Shown here piece by piece: positions 52,566-61,032 of a DNA stretch of 64,000 nucleotides. The DNA comes from Mycobacterium sp. MBM (GTDB taxonomy: Bacteria; Actinomycetota; Actinomycetes; Mycobacteriales; Mycobacteriaceae): positions 310,001-374,000 of the forward strand of contig JAKJHY010000002.1 of the NCBI GenBank assembly GCA_021648845.1. Reading direction: 5' to 3'. Numbering within the stretch: the first letter of the stretch is position 1; every line of letters begins with the position of its first letter. The position numbers were made by a program, and so were the translations under genes. Below the pieces are notes generated by a model, which saw only the letters and a list, made by a program, of their open reading frames with translations, ran no database searches and was not told the DNA's origin.

Positions 52566-53147
52566 GTGACGTCCGCCGAACCGGCTCAGTTCCGCACCGC
52601 GGTTGCGGCCATGAATGCCGCCACCGTTCGGCCGGAGATCGAGCTGGGACCGATCCGTCCGCCGCAACGCCTGGCGCCCTTCAGCTACGCGCTGGGCGCC
52701 GAAGTGCGCCACCCCGATGCCGCGGTCGTGCCGGAGCGCTCCGAGGGCGATGCCTTCGGTCGGCTGATCCTGCTGCACGACCCCGAGGGCGCCGAAGCCT
52801 GGGACGGCACCATGCGCCTGGTCGCCTATATCCAGGCCGACCTGGACTCCACCGAGGCCGTCGACCCGCTGCTGCCGGAGGTGGCGTGGAGCTGGCTGGT
52901 GGACGCACTTGCCGAGCACGGCGAAGCCGTCACCGCGCTGGGCGGGACGGTCACCGCCACCACGTCGGTGCGCTACGGCGACATCTCGGGTCCGCCGCGT
53001 GCCCACCAACTGGAACTTCGCGCCTCCTGGACGGCGACCAACCTGGAGCTCGGACCGCATGTGCAGGCCTTCTGCGAAGTCCTCGAGCACGCCGCCGGTC
53101 TGCCACCAGCAGGGGTGACGAGTCTGGGCTCCCGCACCCGCGCGTGA
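52566..53147 (+). CDS. DUF3000 family protein (Rv2680 homologue)
   Basis: A 193-residue actinobacterial protein: PPQRLAPFSYALGAEVRHPD, GRLILLHDPEGAEAWDGTMR, LVAYIQADLDSTEAVDPLLP and RAHQLELRASWTATNLELGP match the DUF3000 family. No function is established. It lies 4-style adjacent (TGATG overlap) to the RNase D-like gene, so the two are co-expressed. GTG 52566 is preferred: TAGCGT (52552-52557) lies 8 nt upstream; ATG 52545 is an alternative. Confidence 0.82.
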   Translation: MTSAEPAQFRTAVAAMNAATVRPEIELGPIRPPQRLAPFSYALGAEVRHPDAAVVPERSEGDAFGRLILLHDPEGAEAWDGTMRLVAYIQADLDSTEAVDPLLPEVAWSWLVDALAEHGEAVTALGGTVTATTSVRYGDISGPPRAHQLELRASWTATNLELGPHVQAFCEVLEHAAGLPPAGVTSLGSRTRA

Positions 53148-54403
53148 TGACCGAACCCGACGACGAATCCGGGGACACACCCGAACCGGAACCCACCCCG
53201 CTGCTGGCACCCGCCGACGGGGTGCCGCCGGTCGCCAGCTATCCCAGCGATATCGCCCGGGCCGCCGAGCTGCTGGCCGGTGGCACCGGGCCGTTCGCGG
53301 TCGACGCCGAGCGCGCCTCGGGTTTCCGCTACTCCAATCGCGCGTATCTGGTGCAGATCCGCCGGGCCGGTGCGGGCACCGTGCTGATCGACCCGGTGAA
53401 CCATGGCGGCGACCCCCTGCAGGTGATGGCGCCGCTGGCCGAGGTACTCGGCACCGACGAGTGGATCCTGCATGCCGCTGACCAGGATCTGCCTTGTTTG
53501 GCCGAACTCGGGATGACCCCGCCCAGCCTGTACGACACCGAACTGGGGGCCCGGCTGGCCGGATTCGAGCGGGTCAACCTCGCCGAAATGGTGCGCCGAT
53601 TGCTGGGCCTCGGCCTGGTCAAAGGACACGGCGCCGCGGACTGGTCCAAACGGCCATTGCCGGCGGACTGGCTCAACTACGCGGCCCTGGATGTCGAGGT
53701 GCTGCTCGAGCTGCGTGCGGCGGTCGCCGCCGTACTCGACGAACAGGGCAAATCAGACTGGGCGGCACAGGAATTCGATTTCCTGCGCACCGCAGAACCG
53801 ACCGTCACGCGCCGCGACCGCTGGCGTCGCACCTCGGGCATCCACAAGGTGCGCGATCCCCGGGCGCTGGCCGCGGTGCGCGAGTTGTGGACCGCCCGCG
53901 ATCAGATCGCCCAACGACGCGATATCGCACCGGGCCGCATCCTGCCCGACGCGGCGATCATCAACGCCGCAACGGCAGATCCCGACACGGTCGAAAAGAT
54001 CGTCGCGCTACCGGTTTTCGGCGGCAGCAGACAACGGCGCAGCGCCCAGATGTGGCTGGATGCCTTGGCTAGGGCCCGCCAGGACCCGAATCCGCCGACG
54101 GGTTCGGAACCACTGTCCGGGCCGCCGCCGCCGGCTCGCTGGGCACGACGCAAGCCGGAGGCCGCCGAACGCCTTGAGGCGGCCCGCACCGGATTATCCG
54201 AACTGTCGCAACGGGTTTCGGTCCCCACCGAGAACCTGCTGACCCCTGATACGGTGCGGCGGCTGTGCTGGGACTGGCAGCCGGTCGAAGACGTCGAAGC
54301 GGCCGTCGAAGACTTCCTGGCGCAGGCCAAGGCCCGCCCGTGGCAACGCGAGCTGACGGTGCCGGTGCTCACCGCGGCACTGACACCGAAACAGTCCGAC
54401 TAG
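53147..54403 (+). CDS. RNase D-like 3'-5' exonuclease with HRDC domain
   Basis: A 418-residue DEDDy exonuclease. Asp53 and Glu55 ([10 protein letters not shown]), the middle Asp ([12 protein letters not shown]) and the final Asp with its Tyr ([14 protein letters not shown]) make up the metal site. An HRDC-like region follows ([40 protein letters not shown]) and a Pro-rich linker near residue 325. It probably trims structured RNA, as RNase D does for tRNA precursors. ATG 53147 overlaps the DUF3000 stop. Its 3' end overlaps dxs by 4 bp on the opposite strand. Confidence 0.88.
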   Translation: MTEPDDESGDTPEPEPTPLLAPADGVPPVASYPSDIARAAELLAGGTGPFAVDAERASGFRYSNRAYLVQIRRAGAGTVLIDPVNHGGDPLQVMAPLAEVLGTDEWILHAADQDLPCLAELGMTPPSLYDTELGARLAGFERVNLAEMVRRLLGLGLVKGHGAADWSKRPLPADWLNYAALDVEVLLELRAAVAAVLDEQGKSDWAAQEFDFLRTAEPTVTRRDRWRRTSGIHKVRDPRALAAVRELWTARDQIAQRRDIAPGRILPDAAIINAATADPDTVEKIVALPVFGGSRQRRSAQMWLDALARARQDPNPPTGSEPLSGPPPPARWARRKPEAAERLEAARTGLSELSQRVSVPTENLLTPDTVRRLCWDWQPVEDVEAAVEDFLAQAKARPWQRELTVPVLTAALTPKQSD

Positions 54404-56310
54404 TCCGCCGCCTGCCCCACGTGGTCTGCCGCCGTCGCGCCGAGCGCCGCGACCCAGCCGGTGATCTGACGAGCGATGTGCTGATCGGTCAGGCCGATAT
54501 CGGCGAGCACCTCGCTGCGTGAACCATGCGCCTGAAACTCCTGTGGCACACCGACATCGCGGCACGGCACGTCGATCTCGGCCGCCCGTAGCGCAGCGGA
54601 CACCGAGGACCCGATACCCCCGTGGACGCCGCTGTCCTCCACGGTGACGACCAGCTTGTGCGCCGACGCCAGTGCGTGCAGCGCCTCGGGTACCGGCAAG
54701 ACCCACCGAGGGTCGACGACGGTGACACCGATGCCCTGCTGCTGGAGGCGTTGCGCGGCCGCAAGCCCCATCTGAGCGAACGATCCGACCGCGATCAGCA
54801 GGACATCTTCGGACGCCCCGGGGCCCGGCTTGGCCAGAATGTCCACCGTGCCACGCCGCTCGAGAGCCGGGATGTCTTCTCCGACAGAGCCTCTCGGGAA
54901 CCGGATGGCCGTCGGACCGTCTTTGACGTCGACCGCCTCACCGAGTTCTTCGCGCAGGCGCGCGGAGTCACGGGGCGCCGCCACCCGCATGCCGGGCACG
55001 ATGCCGAGGATCGACAGGTCCCACATGCCGTGGTGGCTGGCGCCGTCGGGGCCGGTGACACCGGCGCGGTCCAGCACGATGGTCACCGGCAACTTGTGCA
55101 GCGCGACGTCCATCATCATCTGGTCGAAGGCACGGTTGAGGAAGGTCGAATAGATCGCCACCACCGGGTGCATGCCCCCCATGGCGAGGCCGGCGGCCGA
55201 GGTCATCGCGTGCTGCTCGGCGATACCGACATCGAAGAGCCGGTCCGGGTACAGCTGACCGAAGGCAGCCAACCCGGTCGGACCGGCCATGGCCGCGGTG
55301 ATCGCGACGATATCGCGGCGACGCTTGGCAATCTTGATCAGCTCATCGGAGAAGGTACCGGTCCAGCCGGGCGCGGATACGGCGGTCGCCTGCCCGGTGA
55401 GCGGATCGATGATGCCGCATGCGTGCATCTGTTCGGCCTCATCGGCTTCGGCGGGCGGGTAGCCCATGCCCTTGCGGGTGACGACGTGCACGATCACGGG
55501 CGCGTTGAAGCCGCGGGCATGCCGCAGCGCCGCCTCCACGGCATGCTCATCGTGACCGTCGATCGGGCCGACATATTTCAGGCCCAGATCGGTGAACATT
55601 GCCTGCGGCTGCAGCGCGTCCTTGAGTCCGGCCTTCACGCTGTGCATGCACTGGTAGCAGACCTCGCCGATGATCGGCACGCCGCGCACCACATCGCGGC
55701 TCTTTTCCAGGAACTTCTCGTAGCCGGGCTGCAGTTGCAGGGCGGCCAGATGATCGGCGAGCCCGCCGATGGTGGGCGCATAGCTGCGACCGTTGTCGTT
55801 GACCACGATGACCACCGGCCGCTTGGCGGCGGCGATGTTGTTCAGGGCTTCCCAGCACATGCCGCCGGTGAGCGCGCCGTCGCCGACGACGGCGACCACA
55901 TGCCGGTTTCGGTGCCCGGACAGTTCGAAGGCCTTGGACAGCCCGTCGGCATAGGACAGTGCGGTGCTGGCGTGGCTGGACTCCACCCAGTCATGCTCGC
56001 TCTCGGCGCGTGCCGGGTAGCCCGACAGACCGTCCTTCATCCGCAGCTGGTCGAAATCGTCGGCGCGACCGGTCAGAATCTTGTGCACGTAGGACTGGTG
56101 CCCGGTGTCGAAAATGATCGGGTCGTGCGGCGAATCGAAGACCCGGTGCAGCGCCAACGTCAATTCGACGACGCCGAGGTTCGGGCCCAGATGTCCGCCG
56201 GTTGCAGCGACCTTGTGAATCAGGAATTCACGGATCTCACCGGCCAGCTCGTGTAGCTGAGGCTGGGACAGGTGCTGCAGATCGGCGGGACCGCGGATCT
56301 GTTTAAGCAT
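54400..56310 (-). CDS. dxs: 1-deoxy-D-xylulose-5-phosphate synthase
   Basis: A 636-residue thiamine-diphosphate enzyme, the first step of the MEP isoprenoid pathway, joining pyruvate and glyceraldehyde-3-phosphate. [20 protein letters not shown], the ThDP motif [18 protein letters not shown], the [19 protein letters not shown] segment and the C-terminal [19 protein letters not shown] are intact. Length is normal. By position it corresponds to dxs1 (Rv2682c). It is the essential housekeeping type, although mycobacteria may carry a second copy. The start is ATG 56310. Confidence 0.96.
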   Translation of the reverse strand: MLKQIRGPADLQHLSQPQLHELAGEIREFLIHKVAATGGHLGPNLGVVELTLALHRVFDSPHDPIIFDTGHQSYVHKILTGRADDFDQLRMKDGLSGYPARAESEHDWVESSHASTALSYADGLSKAFELSGHRNRHVVAVVGDGALTGGMCWEALNNIAAAKRPVVIVVNDNGRSYAPTIGGLADHLAALQLQPGYEKFLEKSRDVVRGVPIIGEVCYQCMHSVKAGLKDALQPQAMFTDLGLKYVGPIDGHDEHAVEAALRHARGFNAPVIVHVVTRKGMGYPPAEADEAEQMHACGIIDPLTGQATAVSAPGWTGTFSDELIKIAKRRRDIVAITAAMAGPTGLAAFGQLYPDRLFDVGIAEQHAMTSAAGLAMGGMHPVVAIYSTFLNRAFDQMMMDVALHKLPVTIVLDRAGVTGPDGASHHGMWDLSILGIVPGMRVAAPRDSARLREELGEAVDVKDGPTAIRFPRGSVGEDIPALERRGTVDILAKPGPGASEDVLLIAVGSFAQMGLAAAQRLQQQGIGVTVVDPRWVLPVPEALHALASAHKLVVTVEDSGVHGGIGSSVSAALRAAEIDVPCRDVGVPQEFQAHGSRSEVLADIGLTDQHIARQITGWVAALGATAADHVGQAAD

Positions 56311-56337
56311 CCCGCCAGTTTAGCCACGTAGCACCCG

Positions 56338-57642
56338 TCAGTCCTGTCGTGGCTGATAGATGTCGGGCACTCCGTCGAGATCACTGTCCGCGGTTTCGGC
56401 GACGTGGATCCGGCGATATGCGGCGTTTCTGGTGGTGAGCAGCACCGCCGCGAGGATCGCGGCCACCAGCGATCCGGTCAGCACCCCGACTTTCACGAAT
56501 TCCTCACGGGCGGCGTCGGGGTAGGCCAGTTCGCCGATCAACAGCGATACGGTGAAACCGATCCCGGCGAGCATCGAGACGCCGAGTACGTCGATCCAGC
56601 GCAGCGAGGAGTCCAGTTCGGCGCGTGTGACCTTCGACAGCGTCCAGGTGGTCAGGAAGATCCCGATCGGCTTGCCCAGCACCAGGCCCGCGATGATGCC
56701 CAGGGTGATCGGCGACCCGAGGGCGTTCGCCAGGCCGTCGAAGCCGCCGAGGGCCACTCCGGCGGCGAAGAATGCGAACACCGGGATGGCCACGCCCGCC
56801 GAGAGCGGTCGGATCTTGTGCTCGAAATACTCTGCCATCCCCGAGCCCAGGTCATCGCCGCGGCGGGTCACCGACCGGTGCACCGGCACCGCGAAACCCA
56901 GCAGGACGCCGGCGACGGTGGCGTGCACACCGGATTCGTGCATCAACACCCAGGTGGCGATCGCCAGTGGGATCAGGATCCACCAGGCCTTGATCCCGCG
57001 CTGCACACACAGGGCGAACAATCCCAGCGGTATCGCCGCCAGCGCCAGTGCGGTGATGTCCAGGGTCTCGGTGTAGAAGACGGCGATGACGGTGATGGCC
57101 AGCAGGTCGTCGACGACGGCGAGGGTCAGCAGGAACATGCGCAGCGCCGTCGGCAGGTGTGTCGAGATGACCGCCAGGACGGCCACCGCGAAGGCGATGT
57201 CGGTGGCGGTCGGGATCGCCCAGCCGTGGGCGGCACCGTCACCTTCCCCGGCGGCGATCGCGACGAAGATCAGCGCCGGGACGGCCATGCCGCCGACGGC
57301 CGCGGCGATGGGCAGCGCGGCGCGCCCGGGATCACGAAGATCGCCGGCGACGAATTCGCGTTTGAGTTCCAGGCCGACCACGAAGAAGAAGATCGCGAGC
57401 AGTCCGTCGGCCGCCCAGTGCCCGATGGACAGATACAGGTGCAGCCCTAGCGGCTCGGCCCCCAACTTCAGGTCGCGCAGGCCGAAATAGGCTTCGGCCC
57501 AAGGTGAATTCGCCCACACGATGGCGCTCGCAGCGGCGATCAGCAGGATGACTCCGCCCACGGTCTCCTTACGGAGGACTTCCGAGACGCGGTTGGTTTC
57601 CGACCATGACCCGAGGGACAGGAGTCTGGGACGGTTGCTCAT
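56338..57642 (-). CDS. nhaA: Na+/H+ antiporter NhaA
   Basis: A 434-residue membrane antiporter with about 12 helices. [40 protein letters not shown] and [20 protein letters not shown] (with the paired Asp residues of the ion site) and [15 protein letters not shown] identify NhaA. It exports Na+ in exchange for protons. ATG 57642 ([11 protein letters not shown]) has AAGGAG 6 nt upstream; the longer frame to 57690 lacks family similarity. An acidic tail ([10 protein letters not shown]) follows the last helix, resembling a thrombospondin type 3-like Ca-binding stretch. Confidence 0.93.
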   Translation of the reverse strand: MSNRPRLLSLGSWSETNRVSEVLRKETVGGVILLIAAASAIVWANSPWAEAYFGLRDLKLGAEPLGLHLYLSIGHWAADGLLAIFFFVVGLELKREFVAGDLRDPGRAALPIAAAVGGMAVPALIFVAIAAGEGDGAAHGWAIPTATDIAFAVAVLAVISTHLPTALRMFLLTLAVVDDLLAITVIAVFYTETLDITALALAAIPLGLFALCVQRGIKAWWILIPLAIATWVLMHESGVHATVAGVLLGFAVPVHRSVTRRGDDLGSGMAEYFEHKIRPLSAGVAIPVFAFFAAGVALGGFDGLANALGSPITLGIIAGLVLGKPIGIFLTTWTLSKVTRAELDSSLRWIDVLGVSMLAGIGFTVSLLIGELAYPDAAREEFVKVGVLTGSLVAAILAAVLLTTRNAAYRRIHVAETADSDLDGVPDIYQPRQD

Positions 57643-57784
57643 TGGGCTCCTTGGGCAGCATGGATTGACGCCGACCAGACTTCCCGGCACACCAAAAACA
57701 ACCCTATACGTCGTCGGGCTCGGTGTCCGGGTGAGTCCAGCCCTGGGTCATCGCCGGTGCATACGCAGGTAGCGATCCACGTCG
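57643..57784. other. Intergenic region upstream of nhaA
   Basis: About 140 bp between the nhaA start and the small ORF. On the minus strand, AACCCTATACGT-type AT-richer sequence near 57700-57715 may contain the nhaA promoter (reading TATAGG on the minus strand). I see no structural RNA or ORF with family similarity here. A Na+/pH riboswitch was considered, but no long paired structure was seen. Confidence 0.35.
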
Positions 57785-57910
57785 TCACGCGCCACGGGTT
57801 CCGCCCAGACGTTCGGGGCCCGACGCGAACCGGCACGCAGTGTCGCGCCGGCCGAACAGAAGAACCAGGTAACCCACGTAGACGACCGTCGTCCCGGACG
57901 GTTTCCGCAT
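57785..57910 (-). CDS. Putative small protein with strong Shine-Dalgarno
   Basis: A 41-codon ORF: ATG 57910, stop 57787-57785. The sequence GGAGGGAGGAG lies 5 nt before the ATG, one of the strongest Shine-Dalgarno sites in the window. The product starts MRKPSGTTVVYVGYLVLLFG, a short basic then hydrophobic segment, and ends with an Arg/Gly-rich tail. It is divergent from the TetR gene. It might be a membrane-associated micropeptide or a truncated gene. No homologue is recognised. Confidence 0.4.
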   Translation of the reverse strand: MRKPSGTTVVYVGYLVLLFGRRDTACRFASGPERLGGTRGA

Positions 57911-57937
57911 TGCACTCCTCCCTCCTACATGTGCCGA

Positions 57938-57958
57938 TACGCTACGTGAAGCGTAGCG
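57938..57958. promoter_or_regulatory. Overlapping dyads between small ORF and TetR gene
   Basis: TACGCT-ACGTGA-AGCGTA (57938-57955) and CGCTAC-GTGAAGC-GTAGCG (57940-57958) are two perfect overlapping dyads; a further half-site ACCGTAGCG lies at 57967-57975. They sit about 30-50 bp before the TetR start, whose -10 is CATAAT (57976-57981). Overlapping dyads of GTAGCG type are common TetR operators in actinobacteria. Confidence 0.55.
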
Positions 57959-57987
57959 ATACATCCACCGTAGCGCATAATGGCGCC

Positions 57988-58533
57988 ATGACCACTGCGC
58001 CCGACGTCGGCGACCGGATCGCCGAGACCGCCCTGCACCTGTTGCGCTCCGGCGGCCCGCGCTCGGTCACCGTCCAGGCGGTCCAGGCCCAGTCTGGGAT
58101 CGCCAAGACGACGATCTACCGCCGCTTCCGGGATAGACGCGACATGTTGCGGGCGGCCTTGACCCGGTTGATGGCCGCGACACCGGTTCCCCCACGGACC
58201 GACGCGAACGCCCGCATGCGGTGGCTCATCCGGCACGCGGTCGGGGCGGTCGGCGACGGAATCGGGTTCGGCGGGTTCGCCTCGCTGCTCACCGAGGACG
58301 ACCCCGAGTTCAGCGGCCTCTTCCGGGAGATGCTGGTCGCCCAACGGGCCGGCCTGATCGACGTGATCACCGAGATGAAAAGTGACGCCGCCCTGAGTTC
58401 ACAGGTCGATCCCGAGACGTTGATCGACGCGATTGTCGGCGCCTACATCGCCGGGCGAGCCCGCTGCGGAACCCTGGACGACGGCTGGGAGTCGCGCCTG
58501 TTGGCACTGTTCGCACCGATCGTGCAGAACTGA
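57988..58533 (+). CDS. TetR/AcrR family transcriptional regulator
   Basis: A 181-residue regulator: TVQAVQAQSGIAKTTIYRRF then RDRRDML is the helix-turn-helix (about residues 28-54). The C-terminal domain contains a TetR_C11-like GFASLLTEDDPEFSGLFREM segment. It probably represses itself and the divergent small ORF through the dyads at 57938-57958. ATG 57988 follows CATAAT by 6 nt, fitting a leaderless start, and codons before it carry no TetR similarity. The ligand is unknown. Confidence 0.88.
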   Translation: MTTAPDVGDRIAETALHLLRSGGPRSVTVQAVQAQSGIAKTTIYRRFRDRRDMLRAALTRLMAATPVPPRTDANARMRWLIRHAVGAVGDGIGFGGFASLLTEDDPEFSGLFREMLVAQRAGLIDVITEMKSDAALSSQVDPETLIDAIVGAYIAGRARCGTLDDGWESRLLALFAPIVQN

Positions 58534-58561
58534 TGGACAGCGCGATTCAAGCGGTGTAGTG

Positions 58562-58577
58562 TCGAACACATGTTCGA
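58562..58577. promoter_or_regulatory. SOS (LexA) box over the DUF222 gene start
   Basis: TCGAACACATGTTCGA is a perfect match to the mycobacterial SOS box TCGAAC(N4)GTTCGA. The ATG at 58570 lies in its centre, and TAGTGT (58557-58562) is the -10, so LexA would block the leaderless start directly. Confidence 0.9.
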
Positions 58578-59835
58578 CCAGATCGGTATGAAGGATCTCC
58601 GCGACCGCGAAGCGGCGTTGCGAGATCGCATCGCCGAGCTGGAACGGCAGAAGTCGGCCGCGGCCGCCGAGCAGGCCCGCACCGCGGCGCAGTGGGATAT
58701 GGTTCGCCGCCAGATGGAGGCCGGTACTGGCGTGCCGACTGCACGGCGCGGGCGGGGGCTGGCCGCGGAGATCGCGCTTGCGCGCCGCGAGTCCCCCAAG
58801 AACGGCGATCGACACCTCGGCTTTGCCAAGGCGCTGGTGCACGAAATGCCCTGCACGCTGGCAGCATTGGAGGCCGGCGTGCTCTCGGAGTGGCGGGCAA
58901 CCCTGATCGTGCGGGAATCGGCCTGCCTGACCGCCGATGACCGACGCCGCCTCGACCATGAGATGTGCGCAGACCCCGCCACCCTGGACGGCCTTGGCAA
59001 CAAACGCATCAGGGCCGAGGCAAAGAAGATTGCCTACCGACTCGACCCGCACGCCGTGGTCGACAGGGCCGCCAAGGCACCCAAGGATCGCACCGTGTCC
59101 ACTCGGCCCGCACCCGACAACATGGTCTACCTGACCGCGCTGATGCCGCTGACGCAAGGCATCGCGTGCTATGCGAGCCTCAAGCGGGAGGCCGATATCA
59201 ACCCCGACGGGCGGTCGCGCGGGCAGACGATGTCGGACACCCTGTACGAGCGTGTCACCGGGCGGTCCGCCGCAGAACCGGTGCCGATGACGGTCAACCT
59301 GGTGCTCTCCGACGAGACGTTGATCGGTGGCAGCGCCGACGCCGCTGAGGTGCAGGACTACGAGCCGATTCCGGCGGAGGTCGCCCGGAGACTGATCACC
59401 GACGCCATCGACGAGCAGGGCTGGGTCGAACTGCGCCGGCTCTATGCCAACCCCGCCACCGGCGCGCTGGTAGCGATGGAGTCGCGCGCCCGAAAGTTCT
59501 CGAACGGTCTGGCTCAGCTCGTCCGGCTGCGTGACCAGATCTGCCGAACGCCCTTCTGCGACGCACCGATTCGGCACATCGACCACGCCGAGCCCCATGC
59601 CAAAGGCGGCAAGACCGACGCACTCAACGGGCGCGGCTGTTGCGAACAGTGCAACTACGCCAAGGAATCCCCCGGCTGGCGGGTGAAAACGTACTTCGAC
59701 CGGGCCGGCCGCCACATCGCCGAGCACATCACCCCGACCGGGGCGGTCTACCGATCGACCGCGCCGCCGATCGCCGGTGGCCTGCGCATCCTCACCCGCG
59801 ACGTGCACCTCGTCACGGTCAACCGCGCGGCGTGA
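58570..59835 (+). CDS. DUF222 / HNH endonuclease protein (13E12 family), SOS-controlled
   Basis: A 421-residue 13E12-repeat protein: an N-terminal coiled coil (about 8-50; REAALRDRIAELERQKSAAA), a DUF222 domain with VLSEWRATLIVRESACLTAD, and a C-terminal HNH domain (CRTPFCDAPIRHIDHAEPHA; GGKTDALNGRGCCEQCNYAK) with Cys pairs and His-Asp-His intact. The HNH nuclease probably cuts DNA. Several 13E12 genes of M. tuberculosis belong to the LexA regulon (established), which agrees with the SOS box over this start. Its exact role in repair or mobility is unknown. Confidence 0.9.
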   Translation: MFDQIGMKDLRDREAALRDRIAELERQKSAAAAEQARTAAQWDMVRRQMEAGTGVPTARRGRGLAAEIALARRESPKNGDRHLGFAKALVHEMPCTLAALEAGVLSEWRATLIVRESACLTADDRRRLDHEMCADPATLDGLGNKRIRAEAKKIAYRLDPHAVVDRAAKAPKDRTVSTRPAPDNMVYLTALMPLTQGIACYASLKREADINPDGRSRGQTMSDTLYERVTGRSAAEPVPMTVNLVLSDETLIGGSADAAEVQDYEPIPAEVARRLITDAIDEQGWVELRRLYANPATGALVAMESRARKFSNGLAQLVRLRDQICRTPFCDAPIRHIDHAEPHAKGGKTDALNGRGCCEQCNYAKESPGWRVKTYFDRAGRHIAEHITPTGAVYRSTAPPIAGGLRILTRDVHLVTVNRAA

Positions 59836-61032
59836 TCAGCGGCTGAGCACCGCCACGCACTCGACATGGTGGGTGAGCGGGAACGAATCGAAGACCCGCA
59901 GGTGCTCCACGGTGTAACCGTGACGCCGGTACTCCCCCACATCCCGGGCGAAAGATGCCGCCTCGCAACCGATATGGATGATACGGGCGGCCTCGGCCGC
60001 GGCCAGTTGATCGATGACCTCGCGGCCCGCCCCGGCCCGCGGCGGATCCAGCACCACCACATCGGGGCGGCCCTGCTCGGCCGCCAGCGCCCGACGCACC
60101 GAATCGGTCACCACCGCCACCTGCGGCAGATCGGACAACGCGGTGCGCGCCGACCGCGCCGCCCCGCGGGAGGTGTCCACGGTGAGCACCCGCCCGCTGG
60201 GCCCCACCCCGTCGGCCAGCACGGCCGAGAAAACACCTGCGCCACCGTAGAGATCCCACGCCGTCATGCCGGCCCGCAGCTCGGCGGCCTCGCGCACCAG
60301 TGCGCTGTAGACCCGCGGCGCATCCCGGTGAGCCTGCCAGAAGGCCGTGACCGGGATCCGCCACTGCCGCCCATCGATCAGCTGGACGGCCTCGTAATCA
60401 CCCTCCACGACCTGCGTGCTCGCCTTACGTCGGCCGCCGCGCGGCCCGGACTGCACCACATGGCGCCGGCCTGTGTCGTCGAGGGCCACGTGCAACTGTG
60501 CGCCGGGCGCCCAGCGCGAACCGTCCAAGCCGCGCAGCAAGCCGTCGGGTAATTGCGCGCAATCAAGATCCTCTGCCAACTCGGCGCTGTGATACCGATG
60601 AAAACCCGCGCGCCCGGCCTCCGAGACGTCCAGGCGCACCCTGGTGCGCCAGCCCGTGGCGGCGCCGTCACCGACTTCCTCGGCGACCCCCGACCATCCG
60701 TGGCCGCCGAGTCGCTCCAGCTGGTTGGCGACCACCTCGCCCTTGATCCGCCGCGCCGCGGCGGGTTCAGCGAAGGCCAGATCGCAACAGCCCGCGCCGT
60801 CACGCCCGGCGATCGTGCACAACGAGTCGATGCGGTCCGGGGACGGCTCGATCACCTCGACGACATCGGCGTGCCAGTACGACCCACGTTCGGCCACCAC
60901 CTGCACCCGCACCACCTCGCCCGGCAGCGCATAGCGCACGAACACCACCCGGCCATCGTGGCGCGCCACGCAACTACCGCCGTTGGCGGCCGGCCCGGTG
61001 GTGAGAATCAGGTCAGCCTCGGGTGCGGTCAA
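59836..61032 (-). CDS. TRAM-domain RNA (uracil-5)-methyltransferase (Rv2689c type)
   Basis: A 398-residue TrmA/RlmD-family enzyme. An N-terminal TRAM-like beta barrel (CVARHDGRVVFVRYALPGEV) is followed by Cys in SLCTIAGRDGAGCCDLAF that may bind an Fe-S cluster. The SAM fold is WDLYGGAGVFSAVLADGVGP and PDVVVLDPPRAGAGREVIDQ; HIGCEAASFARDVGEYRRHG supplies the catalytic Cys. It should methylate uridine at C5 in rRNA or tRNA. Its start overlaps the permease stop by 4 bp. By position it corresponds to Rv2689c. Confidence 0.87.
   Translation of the reverse strand: MTAPEADLILTTGPAANGGSCVARHDGRVVFVRYALPGEVVRVQVVAERGSYWHADVVEVIEPSPDRIDSLCTIAGRDGAGCCDLAFAEPAAARRIKGEVVANQLERLGGHGWSGVAEEVGDGAATGWRTRVRLDVSEAGRAGFHRYHSAELAEDLDCAQLPDGLLRGLDGSRWAPGAQLHVALDDTGRRHVVQSGPRGGRRKASTQVVEGDYEAVQLIDGRQWRIPVTAFWQAHRDAPRVYSALVREAAELRAGMTAWDLYGGAGVFSAVLADGVGPSGRVLTVDTSRGAARSARTALSDLPQVAVVTDSVRRALAAEQGRPDVVVLDPPRAGAGREVIDQLAAAEAARIIHIGCEAASFARDVGEYRRHGYTVEHLRVFDSFPLTHHVECVAVLSR

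Noticed and set aside
54622..56256. A 544-codon plus-strand open frame
   Set aside because: It is antisense to dxs, whose sequence is fully canonical; the frame shows no family similarity.
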